From assembly GCA_900320795.1 (NCBI GenBank), contig ONTQ01000018.1, forward strand, positions 1-40,379: 40,379 nt of DNA. Reading direction: 5' to 3'. Below the pieces are notes generated by a model. The model had not been told where the DNA came from. It made no database searches and saw only the letters and a program-made list of their open reading frames with translations. The stretch is from an uncultured Bacteroidales bacterium. Lineage in GTDB: Bacteria; Bacteroidota; Bacteroidia; Bacteroidales; UBA932. Of this stretch, positions 1 through 7,349 are shown piece by piece. The translations under genes and the position numbers were made by a program. Position 1 is the first letter of the stretch; every line of letters starts with the position of its first letter.

Positions 1-1173
1 GTGACGAATCTTACGATCATCACCGGTATGAATGAATATGCGCTGCGCTACGCGCCGTTTGCGGAGTGGATGAACGGTCATCATATCAACGTCTGGTGCC
101 TGGACGCTTTCGGACAGGGGCTGAATGCGCCTTCCGTGAAACTGCTGGAGCGCTGGCCCGAAGGCGCGTTTGATAAGACGGTAAAAGCGCTTCTGCAGAT
201 GGTCAGGCTGGCCTCTTCCAACGGTCTGCCGACATTCCTGATGGGACACTCGATGGGCTCCTTCATGGTGCAGTCCTATCTGGAGAAGTATCCCTGCAGC
301 ACGAACGGCATTATTCTGTGCGGCTCCAACGGCGGACAGAGAAGACTGATGAAGACAGGCTACAATCTGGCCAAGAGCATCGATGTGATGATGCTGGGTT
401 GGAAGTTCAACGAGCATTGGGCCGTGAACCTGGGCAAGATGTGCCAGATATGGGGCGGCTTCGAGTTTGACGAGAATCCCATGTTTATCTACCAGTATTC
501 GGATATGCTGGACTACATGGACAACTTCATGACCGGCGGTATGGTCTCCTGGTTCCCGGTTCCTTCTCAGGAAATCGCATTCATGGTGACCAACGCCTAT
601 ACGTCACGCCGTGAATACAAGGGCTTTGAGCCATCGGCCCACCCTCTTACCTATATACTCAACTGGAACGGCAGCATGTTCGGGGGTATTCTGAATACCC
701 GCTGGGCCGCCGGTGTCCAGACAGAGGCCCGTAACAAGTATTCCTACATGGTTACGCTAGGCCAGCAACTGGCACTTCCCAAATTCCAGATTTATGTGGA
801 CTACATGGGAGAATATGACCAGTTGGACCGCCTGGGCATCGTTCAGGAAAACCTTGGCATCCAGGAGAACGTGCGATATCACTCTATCATTACCAAAGCC
901 AACTGGCAATTTGCCCCCAAGTGGAACCTCATGGGAAAGGGCATGTATGAACTTGCCTCCGTGGCCGGTAACCAGCAGTATTCCACTTACCGGAAGTCCA
1001 TCGGCTGGGTGGGCAGCATCGAGTTCTATCCCTGGGACCAGCAGGACCTCCGCTTCTTCCTGGCCTACATCGGCCGAAGCCACCACTTTACCAACTCCAG
1101 CGGCCTTGCCGGCGCCAATGGGACCGAGCACCGCATCGAACTGGGCTTCATGTACAGAATCAAAGCATATTAA
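1..1173 (+). CDS. Chimeric ORF: truncated alpha/beta hydrolase joined to OprO/P-like porin C-terminus
   Basis: Residues 1-126 read as the middle of a monoacylglycerol-lipase/lysophospholipase-type alpha/beta hydrolase: [13 protein letters not shown] (the oxyanion strand), then GHSMGS with nucleophile S84. From about residue 128 the protein becomes a Bacteroidota phosphate-selective-porin-like beta-barrel ([28 protein letters not shown], alternating aromatic strands) that runs to a normal barrel end ([10 protein letters not shown]). The hydrolase Asp and His of the triad and its last strands are missing, and the porin lacks its signal peptide and N-terminal half. The frame is open at base 1, so the GTG there may be an internal Val; family members have about 40 more N-terminal residues. 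The join is at about nt 380-390. It could be a deletion fusion or an assembly artefact; a working enzyme is unlikely. Confidence 0.7.
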   Translation: MTNLTIITGMNEYALRYAPFAEWMNGHHINVWCLDAFGQGLNAPSVKLLERWPEGAFDKTVKALLQMVRLASSNGLPTFLMGHSMGSFMVQSYLEKYPCSTNGIILCGSNGGQRRLMKTGYNLAKSIDVMMLGWKFNEHWAVNLGKMCQIWGGFEFDENPMFIYQYSDMLDYMDNFMTGGMVSWFPVPSQEIAFMVTNAYTSRREYKGFEPSAHPLTYILNWNGSMFGGILNTRWAAGVQTEARNKYSYMVTLGQQLALPKFQIYVDYMGEYDQLDRLGIVQENLGIQENVRYHSIITKANWQFAPKWNLMGKGMYELASVAGNQQYSTYRKSIGWVGSIEFYPWDQQDLRFFLAYIGRSHHFTNSSGLAGANGTEHRIELGFMYRIKAY

Positions 1174-1190
1174 ATCATTATTCTAATACT

Positions 1191-2603
1191 ATGTCTGAAC
1201 AAAAATTCAGGGTCGAAAGCGACCTCATCGGCGAACTTCAGGTTCCCATCGACGCCTACTACGGCGTACAGACCCAGCGGGCCATCAACAACTACAAAAT
1301 CTCCAACACCAGGATGTGCGACTATCCGGAGTACATCATCGCCATGGCCTATGTAAAAATGGCCGCAGCAGCTGCCAACGCCGAACTGGGCGTGCTGGAC
1401 AAGACCATCGGCGACGCCATCGTTGCAGCCTGCAAGGAAATCGTGGCCGGCAAGTTCTGGGACCAGTTCCCCGTGGACATGATGCAGGGCGGCGCCGGTA
1501 CTTCCGTGAACATGAATGCCAACGAAGTGATCGCCAACCGCGCCCTGGAACTCATGGGACACAAGAAAGGCGAGTATCAGTTCTGCTCCCCCAATGACCA
1601 TGTGAACTGCGCCCAGTCCACCAATGACGCTTATCCCACCGCTTTCCGCTATACCTTCGTCCGCATGAATAAGCACGTGGAAAAGGCGCTGAAAGACCTC
1701 ATCGCCGCCTTCCGCGCCAAGGGCGAGGAATTCAAGGACATCATCAAGATGGGCCGCACCCAGCTGCAGGACGCCGTTCCCATGACCTCCGGTCAGGAAT
1801 TCAACGCCTTTGCCAACAACCTGGAAGAAGAACTGGCCAACCTGGAACGCAACGCCGTTCTCCTGAAGGAAATCAACATGGGCGGTACCGCCATCGGCAC
1901 AGGCCTGAACGCTGTTCCCGGGTTTGCCGAACTCTGCACCAAGCGTATGAGCGAATTCACCGGCGACACCTTCGAGAAAGCCCCCGATCTGGTGGAAGCC
2001 ACTCCCGACACCGGCGCCTACGTAAGCTATTCCGCAGCCCTCAAGCGCCTGGCCGTCAAGCTCTCCAAGATTTGCAACGACCTCCGTCTCATGGCTTCCG
2101 GTCCCCGTTGCGGCCTGCACGAGATCAACCTCCCTCCCATGGCTCCGGGTTCCTCCATCATGCCGGGCAAGGTGAATCCCGTCATCCCCGAGGTTACCAA
2201 CCAGGTGTGTTTCAAGGTGATCGGCAACGACACCGCCGTGTGCTTCGCCGCCGAAGCCGGCCAGCTGCAACTCAACGTGATGGAACCGGTCATCGCCGAA
2301 TGCATCCTCGAGAGCCAGACATGGCTGATGAATGCCATGAACACCCTCCGCACCAAGTGCGTGGACGGTATCACTGTCAATGCAGAGCACTGCTACGACA
2401 TGGTGAAGAATTCCATCGGCATTGTGACCGCCCTCAACCCGTATATCGGCTACAAGAACTCTACCAAGGTGGCGAAGGAAGCCCTGCAGACCGGACGCAG
2501 TGTCTATGACCTCGTTCTCGAACACAAGCTGATGACCAAGGAGAAACTGGACGAAGCCCTGGATCCCAAGGCCATGACCGCCTCCCACGCCCTTCTCAAA
2601 TAA
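1191..2603 (+). CDS. aspA: Aspartate ammonia-lyase (aspartase)
   Basis: Cytosolic enzyme that deaminates L-aspartate to fumarate and ammonia. The 470-residue length is normal for AspA. The N-terminus carries the family's RVESDLIGE and [11 protein letters not shown] motifs, and the aspartase/fumarase signature [10 protein letters not shown] lies at residues 320-329, with S321 the expected catalytic-loop serine. The start follows the previous stop by 17 bases, with no Shine-Dalgarno sequence, as is usual in this phylum. A DUF1963 gene begins one base after its stop codon, so the two are almost certainly co-transcribed. Together with fumarase and type I asparaginase elsewhere in the window it supplies fumarate from asparagine and aspartate. 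Class II fumarase is the closest alternative, but the AspA-type N-terminus argues for aspartase. Confidence 0.95.
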   Translation: MSEQKFRVESDLIGELQVPIDAYYGVQTQRAINNYKISNTRMCDYPEYIIAMAYVKMAAAAANAELGVLDKTIGDAIVAACKEIVAGKFWDQFPVDMMQGGAGTSVNMNANEVIANRALELMGHKKGEYQFCSPNDHVNCAQSTNDAYPTAFRYTFVRMNKHVEKALKDLIAAFRAKGEEFKDIIKMGRTQLQDAVPMTSGQEFNAFANNLEEELANLERNAVLLKEINMGGTAIGTGLNAVPGFAELCTKRMSEFTGDTFEKAPDLVEATPDTGAYVSYSAALKRLAVKLSKICNDLRLMASGPRCGLHEINLPPMAPGSSIMPGKVNPVIPEVTNQVCFKVIGNDTAVCFAAEAGQLQLNVMEPVIAECILESQTWLMNAMNTLRTKCVDGITVNAEHCYDMVKNSIGIVTALNPYIGYKNSTKVAKEALQTGRSVYDLVLEHKLMTKEKLDEALDPKAMTASHALLK

Positions 2604-2604
2604 G

Positions 2605-3219
2605 ATGGCAATCAAAATCAATCTGCAGAAGACGGAAACGGAACTGTTCTGCTCTTCCAAATGGTGGGGAGACCCGGACCTTCCGGCCGACATGGACTAT
2701 CCCACGGTGGAAGTGACGGACGATGACGGCACTTACGACTATCCACTCACCTTCATTTGTCAGATAGACTGCGAAGACATCGGCCCTCTGGACCCGGAAG
2801 GCAAACTTCCCCATCAGGGGATGCTCTATGTCTTTGCCGGCGTGGACGAGTATCTGGACGGATTCGACAGTCCGTTCCATAATGGCCTGGGAGAATGGGG
2901 CCGGAAGATGGTGGTGGTCAAATACACCAAAGCCATCAACTTCGAAACCTTCCGCAGCGCCATCCTGGTAGATGATGAGGACAATTCCCTCACGGAGGCT
3001 CCCCTGAAAATGACATTTGAGGCCTGTGCCGATGACGCCCCCTGCACCCGGCTGCTGGGAATCGGCCCGGATGAAGCGCTGGAAAGTCTCCTGCAAATCG
3101 TTTCAGGGACTGCCGGCCTCGCTTTCCCGGACCAAGGCGTCCTGTCCCTCCAATATACAGGGAAAGACCTTGCCGCCGGGAAGTGGAAACTGGTCAAGGC
3201 CCGTTTAATCGGCCACTAG
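2605..3219 (+). CDS. DUF1963 (YwqG-like) protein
   Basis: A 204-residue soluble protein of the DUF1963/YwqG family: acidic, with the family's SKWWGDPDLP opening, a FICQIDC strand, a LPHQGMLYVF strand and a late LLGIGP loop. The family's function is not established. There is no signal peptide or membrane segment. It starts one base after the aspA stop codon, which implies translational coupling, and it ends before a strong hairpin at 3255-3293, so it is the last gene of this unit. Confidence 0.85.
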   Translation: MAIKINLQKTETELFCSSKWWGDPDLPADMDYPTVEVTDDDGTYDYPLTFICQIDCEDIGPLDPEGKLPHQGMLYVFAGVDEYLDGFDSPFHNGLGEWGRKMVVVKYTKAINFETFRSAILVDDEDNSLTEAPLKMTFEACADDAPCTRLLGIGPDEALESLLQIVSGTAGLAFPDQGVLSLQYTGKDLAAGKWKLVKARLIGH

Positions 3220-3254
3220 CGTGGCTCCCAACTGCTTAATTATCATACAAATAC

Positions 3255-3293
3255 AAGATATTCCTCGTTCAAAAATCGAACGAGGAATATCTT
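3255..3293. terminator. Perfect 16-bp inverted repeat between convergent genes
   Basis: Arms 3255-3270 and 3278-3293 are exact reverse complements with a 7-base A-rich loop. It lies between the convergent DUF1963 (+) and PspC (-) genes, so it probably acts as a bidirectional terminator. There is no long T-run on either side. Confidence 0.8.
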
Positions 3294-3323
3294 ATAATCA
3301 ACTGATAGTCAAGAATTTGGCAA

Positions 3324-4349
3324 TCACATCACGAAGTGGACGTAATCTTCTGCGGCGCCGGCTGCAATCAGAAGGACCAGCAGGACGACGATGATGATGA
3401 GCCAGAGAACGAAGATGACCAGTCCGGGCTTCCAGGAGGGGGATTTGAAGCCGAAGATAAGCTGGATACCTCCATAGAGGAGGCCCACAAAAGGCAGGAT
3501 GAAGGCCAGGGCGGCCAGCACCATTACCCATGGAGTGGACAAGAGATCATAAAAAGCCGGATATTCCTGCGACAGTTCCTCCATCCAATGGGCGATAGGC
3601 ACGCCGAAGAGCTGGGTTCCCTTGAGGGACAGCACCGACACGGAAGCCAGACCAGAGGAGCCCGCAATCAGCAGAACGATTCCCACGGCCACCAGGATCC
3701 ATTTCCCAAATCGCTGGAAGAAATCGGAATGAGCCACCTCCCGGGCCGCATCGCCCATCTCATGGATACCGCTCTGAACGGTCCGCCGGATGTCGTCGGC
3801 CGTTCCGGGATCTCCTTTCATGGCCCAGCGCTCCTGCGCCGTACGGGCTGCCGGCATGGCTACCCAGAGGAGGCAATAGAGGAAGGGGCCGGCCAGGCAC
3901 CAGACATCATGCTTGGCTCCGGAGAAGAATACCACCGTAGTAACCACGGCAAAGATAATCCTCACCCAGGCAACCTGCACGTCAAAATAATTGGCCAATC
4001 CACTGCACACACCACCGAGCCGCTTGTCGGAAAGGTCCCGGAACAGTCTTTTCCGGGGTTTTTCCGTACCGGTTTCGGGAGCGGGATCATCGGCCTCGAT
4101 GGTCTCCGGACGGCCGATGACATCAATCACACGCTGTACCCCCGGAAGAGTGACGACGGTACCTTTAGGGGTGTATTCCTGCAGGAGTTCGGCCACCCGC
4201 TCCTCGATGCCCTCCATGATTTCTTTCCCGCCTTCCTGCTTGAGGTAGTGGGTCTCCAGGGTCGTCAGGTACCCGGACAGCGTATCGGCCGCATCCTTTT
4301 CCAGAATAAAGGCATAACCTCCTATGCTTAGTTGTACGGTTTCTTTCAT
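3324..4349 (-). CDS. PspC-domain membrane protein, long form
   Basis: A 341-residue membrane protein, last gene of a three-gene minus-strand operon. Residues 1-80 form a soluble N-terminal domain shared with the first gene of the operon (VQLSIGGYAFILEKDA matches VNVSLGGRNFILDEDA there). A PspC domain follows at about 101-165 (RLFRDLSDKRLGGVCSGLANYF, then two hydrophobic segments). Three further predicted membrane segments lie at about 217-240, 273-298 and 308-335. PspC proteins are linked to envelope stress or to toxin/secretin protection; the role here is inferred only from the domain. It starts 6 bases after padR. The paralogy with the first gene suggests duplication inside the operon. Confidence 0.85.
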   Translation of the reverse strand: MKETVQLSIGGYAFILEKDAADTLSGYLTTLETHYLKQEGGKEIMEGIEERVAELLQEYTPKGTVVTLPGVQRVIDVIGRPETIEADDPAPETGTEKPRKRLFRDLSDKRLGGVCSGLANYFDVQVAWVRIIFAVVTTVVFFSGAKHDVWCLAGPFLYCLLWVAMPAARTAQERWAMKGDPGTADDIRRTVQSGIHEMGDAAREVAHSDFFQRFGKWILVAVGIVLLIAGSSGLASVSVLSLKGTQLFGVPIAHWMEELSQEYPAFYDLLSTPWVMVLAALAFILPFVGLLYGGIQLIFGFKSPSWKPGLVIFVLWLIIIVVLLVLLIAAGAAEDYVHFVM

Positions 4350-4355
4350 GACGGT

Positions 4356-4685
4356 TTACTGTTTTAAGGTTTGAATGCTTTGAACCATTTCTTCCCAGGC
4401 TGCATCCATCTCGGCGAGCTGTTCCCGGCCTTTCTCGGTAATCACATAGTACTTTCTGGGCGGTCCCTGGGTGGATTCTTCCCAGCGGTAACTCAGCAGC
4501 CCCTGGTTTTTCTGGCGGATGAGCAGCGGATACAGCGTTCCTTCCACCACAAGCATATTGGCTGCCTTGAGTTCTTCCAGAATGACGGAGGCATAGGCCT
4601 CTTTCCGGCTCAGGATGCACAGAATGCAGTATTCCAGCACCCCTTTCCGCATTTGGGAGCGGACATTTTCACTGATGTTTTCCAT
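4356..4685 (-). CDS. PadR-family transcriptional regulator
   Basis: A 109-residue PadR-type winged-helix regulator: residues 10-90 carry the typical RKGVLEYCILCILSRKEAY helix, the recognition region with VVEGTLYPLLIRQKNQGLLSY, and the wing GPPRKYYVIT, followed by a short dimerisation helix. Members bind short palindromes as dimers and usually repress the genes beside them. It is sandwiched 6 bases from each of two PspC genes. A 19-bp palindrome over the operon promoter (5308-5326) is the obvious candidate operator, so autoregulation is likely. Confidence 0.93.
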   Translation of the reverse strand: MENISENVRSQMRKGVLEYCILCILSRKEAYASVILEELKAANMLVVEGTLYPLLIRQKNQGLLSYRWEESTQGPPRKYYVITEKGREQLAEMDAAWEEMVQSIQTLKQ

Positions 4686-4691
4686 GGCCTG

Positions 4692-5264
4692 CTACTTTTT
4701 ATAGGTTTCACGGGCGAAAGCCGACATGTTCTCCGCAGTAGGGGGAATGCCGCGCATCTCGCACTTCTTGACCGGAGTATCGGCCTTGGGGACGGCAATC
4801 CAGAGAATGACATAGATCCAGAATCCGGCCGATCCGAAGATGAGGGCCACCAGCATGAGGATACGGATGAGCGTAATGTCGATATCGAAATACAAGGCCA
4901 GACCGGAACAGACACCGGCAACGGATTTGTTGTCCACATCCCGGTACAGACGGCGGGGCAGGTCGGTTTTTGAGGCCGATGACGAATTGCTGAAGCCCCC
5001 TTCGGCCGATCCGTCGGGCATGCCGAGGGCCGATGTCACCTTCTGCACCATTTCCAACGTTACCACACGCGAGCCATCCCCCACTTCCTGGAAGAACAGT
5101 TCCGCGATGCGTCCTTCGATCTCTTCCATCACTTCCGTTTTCTGATGTTCCGGAACGGTGAGCTTGCCCTTGAAATGGTCCAGATACTCCTGCAGGCGGG
5201 TGTAAGCATCTTCATCCAGGATGAAGTTGCGGCCTCCCAAAGAAACATTTACTACCTTTTTCAT
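4692..5264 (-). CDS. PspC-domain membrane protein, short form
   Basis: A 190-residue protein, first gene of the pspC-padR-pspC operon. The N-terminal domain (residues 1-82) is paralogous to that of the long PspC protein downstream. After a Ser-rich linker comes a PspC domain at about 105-160 (RRLYRDVDNKSVAGVCSG, then two hydrophobic stretches including LIRILMLVALIFG). The ATG at 5264 lies 21 bases from a TATCTTTG promoter box. The soluble N-domain plus PspC arrangement is widespread in Bacteroidota beside PadR regulators, from what I know of the family. Confidence 0.88.
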   Translation of the reverse strand: MKKVVNVSLGGRNFILDEDAYTRLQEYLDHFKGKLTVPEHQKTEVMEEIEGRIAELFFQEVGDGSRVVTLEMVQKVTSALGMPDGSAEGGFSNSSSASKTDLPRRLYRDVDNKSVAGVCSGLALYFDIDITLIRILMLVALIFGSAGFWIYVILWIAVPKADTPVKKCEMRGIPPTAENMSAFARETYKK

Positions 5265-5285
5265 TTTTCAAAATATTTGTTAGTG

Positions 5286-5293
5286 CAAAGATA
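5286..5293 (-). promoter_or_regulatory. -7 box TATCTTTG of the pspC-padR-pspC operon
   Basis: It matches the Bacteroidota -7 consensus TAnnTTTG, with a TTG 21 bases upstream (minus-strand TTG at 5317-5315) as the -33 element. It lies 21 bases before the ATG at 5264. Confidence 0.75.
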
Positions 5294-5307
5294 TAAATTA
5301 TTTTTGG

Positions 5308-5326
5308 TACTTTGCAATACAAAGTA
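5308..5326. promoter_or_regulatory. Candidate PadR operator palindrome
   Basis: TACTTTG-caata-CAAAGTA is a perfect 7-bp inverted repeat with a 5-base centre that covers the -33 region of the operon promoter. A dimeric regulator bound here would block RNA polymerase. The link to PadR is inferred from position. Confidence 0.55.
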
Positions 5327-5388
5327 GTAAATTTTTTATACTATTTTTAGGATGGCCTCGCAACTTGCTTATTATCAATGCAATACGA

Positions 5389-5421
5389 ACAGTCCTCAGC
5401 GCAAAAAGCACCGAGGACTGT
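5389..5421. terminator. Hairpin downstream of rubredoxin gene
   Basis: Arms 5389-5397 and 5413-5421 (ACAGTCCTC/GAGGACTGT) are perfectly complementary with a 15-base loop. It lies about 45 bases past the rubredoxin stop codon on the minus strand. No T-run follows, so it is only a probable terminator. Confidence 0.5.
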
Positions 5422-5464
5422 ACGTAAAAGCATGAGAATCAAACGATTGTCTGCCAGAAAGGGC

Positions 5465-5626
5465 TTATTCAGCCGGGGAGAAATCGTCTTTCCCTACTCC
5501 GCAGACGGGGCATACCCAGTCGGCAGGGATGTCTTCGAAGGCGGTTCCAGGGGCGATTCCGCTGTCCGGATCCCCTACTGCAGGGTCATATTCATACCCG
5601 CAAATGTTGCAAACGTATTTTTTCAT
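5465..5626 (-). CDS. Rubredoxin
   Basis: A 53-residue protein beginning [15 protein letters not shown] and containing [14 protein letters not shown]. The four iron-ligating cysteines are C6, C9, C39 and C42 in the standard CxxCG...CPxCG arrangement, and the length is typical. It carries a single Fe(Cys)4 centre for one-electron transfer, in anaerobes usually to rubrerythrin or oxygen/superoxide reductases. The start is 24 bases past the class I fumarase stop codon on the same strand, so the two are probably co-transcribed. That pairing is notable because class I fumarases have an oxygen-labile 4Fe-4S cluster; a protective or redox link is my inference. Confidence 0.95.
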   Translation of the reverse strand: MKKYVCNICGYEYDPAVGDPDSGIAPGTAFEDIPADWVCPVCGVGKDDFSPAE

Positions 5627-5650
5627 ATCCTTATATTGTGTTAGTGGTTT

Positions 5651-7279
5651 TTACAGGCCGATGGACTTAAAGAAGTCATTGCCCTTGTCATCCACCAGGA
5701 TGAAGGCCGGGAAGTCTTCCACCGTGATTTTCCAGATGGCTTCCATTCCCAGTTCCGGATATTCCACACATTCGATGCTGCGGATGCTGCTCTGGGAGAG
5801 GACGGCGGCCACGCCGCCGATGGTGCCCAGGTAGAAGCCGCCGTGCTTCTGGCAGGCATCCGTCACCACCTTGGAACGGTTTCCCTTGGCAATCATCACC
5901 AGGGAGGCGCCGTGGTCCTGGAACTCATCTACATACGGGTCCATCCGGTTGGCCGTGGTGGGACCCATGGAGCCGCAAGGGTACCCGGCAGGGGTCTTGG
6001 CCGGGCCGGCATACAGGATGGGATGGTCTTTGAAATAAGCGGGCATTTCCTCACCGGCGTCCAGGCGGGCCTTCAGTTTGGCATGGGCGATGTCACGGGC
6101 CACGATGATGGTGCCCTTCAGGTTCACACGTGTTCCTACAGAATATTTCGTGAGTTCTGCGCGTACGGCGTCAATGCCCTTGTCCAGGTCGATTTCGATA
6201 CCCTTGGGGCCTTCACCGGGACGGCGGAGCGCTTCGGGAATGAGTTCGGAAGGGTTGCTGTCCATCTTTTCGATCCAGACGCCGTCGGCATTGATCTTGG
6301 ACTTGATGTTGCGGTCTGCACTGCAACTCACACCCATGCCGATGGGGCAGCTGGCACCGTGGCGGGGAAGGCGTACTATGCGGATATCATGCGCCAGGTA
6401 TTTGCCTCCGAACTGGGCGCCCAGGCCAATCTTCTGTGCTTCTTTCAGGAGTTTCTCCTCCAGGTCGATGTCACGGAAGGCACGGCCGGTCTCATCACCG
6501 GTGGTGGGGAGGTTGTCGTAGAACTTGATGCTGGCCAGCTTGACAGTCAGGAGATTCTTCTCGGCCGATGTACCGCCAATCACGAAGGCGATGTGGTAAG
6601 GCGGGCAGGCCGCCGTGCCCAGGGAGCGCATTTTCTCCACGAGGAAGGGAATAAGGGTGCCCTCGTTCTGGATGGTGGCTTTGGTCATGGGGTAGAAGTA
6701 GGTCTTGTTGGCGCTGCCGCCGCCTTTTGCCACCATGATAAAGCGATATTCATCCCCCTGAGTGGCCTCAATGTCAATCTGTGCGGGGAGGTTGCACTTG
6801 GTATTCACCTCATTATACATATCAAGGGGAGCATTCTGGCTGTAACGGAGGTTTTCCTGGGTATAGGTGTTGAATACACCCCGGCTCAGGGCTTCTTCAT
6901 CCTCGAAGTCCGTCCAGACGTGCTGGCCTTTTTCTCCGTGGATGATGGCCGTTCCGGTGTCCTGGCAGAAGGGAAGGATGCCCTTGACAGAAGTTTCGGC
7001 ATTGCGGAGGAACTGAAGGGCCACATACTTGTCGTTGTCAGAAGCCTCGGGGTCACTCAGGATTCTTGCAACCTGCTCATTGTGAGCGCGGCGCAGCATG
7101 AACTGGCAGTCGTGGAAAGACTGCTGGGCCACCAGCGTGAGGGCCTCCGGAGAAACCTCCAGAATGGTTTTGTCACCATATTTTCCGGTTTTTACAAGTT
7201 TCTCGGAACCAGGAATCTTGTAGTATTCAGTGGTGTCTTCACCAAGCTGAAACATGGGAGCATATTTGAATTCTGCCAT
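5651..7279 (-). CDS. fumA: Fumarate hydratase, class I (4Fe-4S)
   Basis: A 542-residue two-domain class I fumarase that interconverts fumarate and malate. The iron-sulfur ligands are visible as C105 (in FCQDTGT), C225 (in GTAACPPYH) and C319 (in GVSCSADRN), in the places expected from E. coli FumA. The N-terminal catalytic domain is followed by a C-terminal beta domain containing [13 protein letters not shown] and GPTTANRMD. The fusion of both subunits in one chain and the length match FumA/FumB. A TACATTTG promoter box lies 25 bases upstream, divergent from the porin promoter. Rubredoxin follows. In a Bacteroidota anaerobe it would act in the reductive branch toward succinate. Confidence 0.95.
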   Translation of the reverse strand: MAEFKYAPMFQLGEDTTEYYKIPGSEKLVKTGKYGDKTILEVSPEALTLVAQQSFHDCQFMLRRAHNEQVARILSDPEASDNDKYVALQFLRNAETSVKGILPFCQDTGTAIIHGEKGQHVWTDFEDEEALSRGVFNTYTQENLRYSQNAPLDMYNEVNTKCNLPAQIDIEATQGDEYRFIMVAKGGGSANKTYFYPMTKATIQNEGTLIPFLVEKMRSLGTAACPPYHIAFVIGGTSAEKNLLTVKLASIKFYDNLPTTGDETGRAFRDIDLEEKLLKEAQKIGLGAQFGGKYLAHDIRIVRLPRHGASCPIGMGVSCSADRNIKSKINADGVWIEKMDSNPSELIPEALRRPGEGPKGIEIDLDKGIDAVRAELTKYSVGTRVNLKGTIIVARDIAHAKLKARLDAGEEMPAYFKDHPILYAGPAKTPAGYPCGSMGPTTANRMDPYVDEFQDHGASLVMIAKGNRSKVVTDACQKHGGFYLGTIGGVAAVLSQSSIRSIECVEYPELGMEAIWKITVEDFPAFILVDDKGNDFFKSIGL

Positions 7280-7304
7280 AAGGGTACATAAAGTTTAGAG
7301 TACA

Positions 7305-7312
7305 CAAATGTA
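7305..7312 (-). promoter_or_regulatory. -7 box TACATTTG of fumarase-rubredoxin
   Basis: It matches TAnnTTTG and lies 25 bases upstream of the fumarase ATG at 7279. Only 23 bases separate it from the divergent porin box at 7336-7343. Confidence 0.65.
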
Positions 7313-7335
7313 CAACTTTTTCTGCAAAATATTAG

Positions 7336-7343
7336 TATCTTTG
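7336..7343 (+). promoter_or_regulatory. -7 box TATCTTTG of the porin gene, 6 bases from the ATG
   Basis: An exact TAnnTTTG box ends only 6 bases before the ATG at 7350, which implies a leaderless or near-leaderless mRNA. It also rules out the in-frame ATG at 7308, which lies upstream of the promoter. Confidence 0.7.
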
Positions 7344-7349
7344 CAAACT

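Noticed and set aside
1170-2693. Long open frame antisense to aspA
   Set aside because: It is His/Gly/Val-rich with no family features and exists because of the GC-biased third codon positions of aspA. Similar frames antisense to the M13 peptidase, asnS-udk and fumarase genes were rejected for the same reason.
7308-7349. Upstream ATG for the putative porin
   Set aside because: It precedes the TATCTTTG box and would place the promoter inside the gene.
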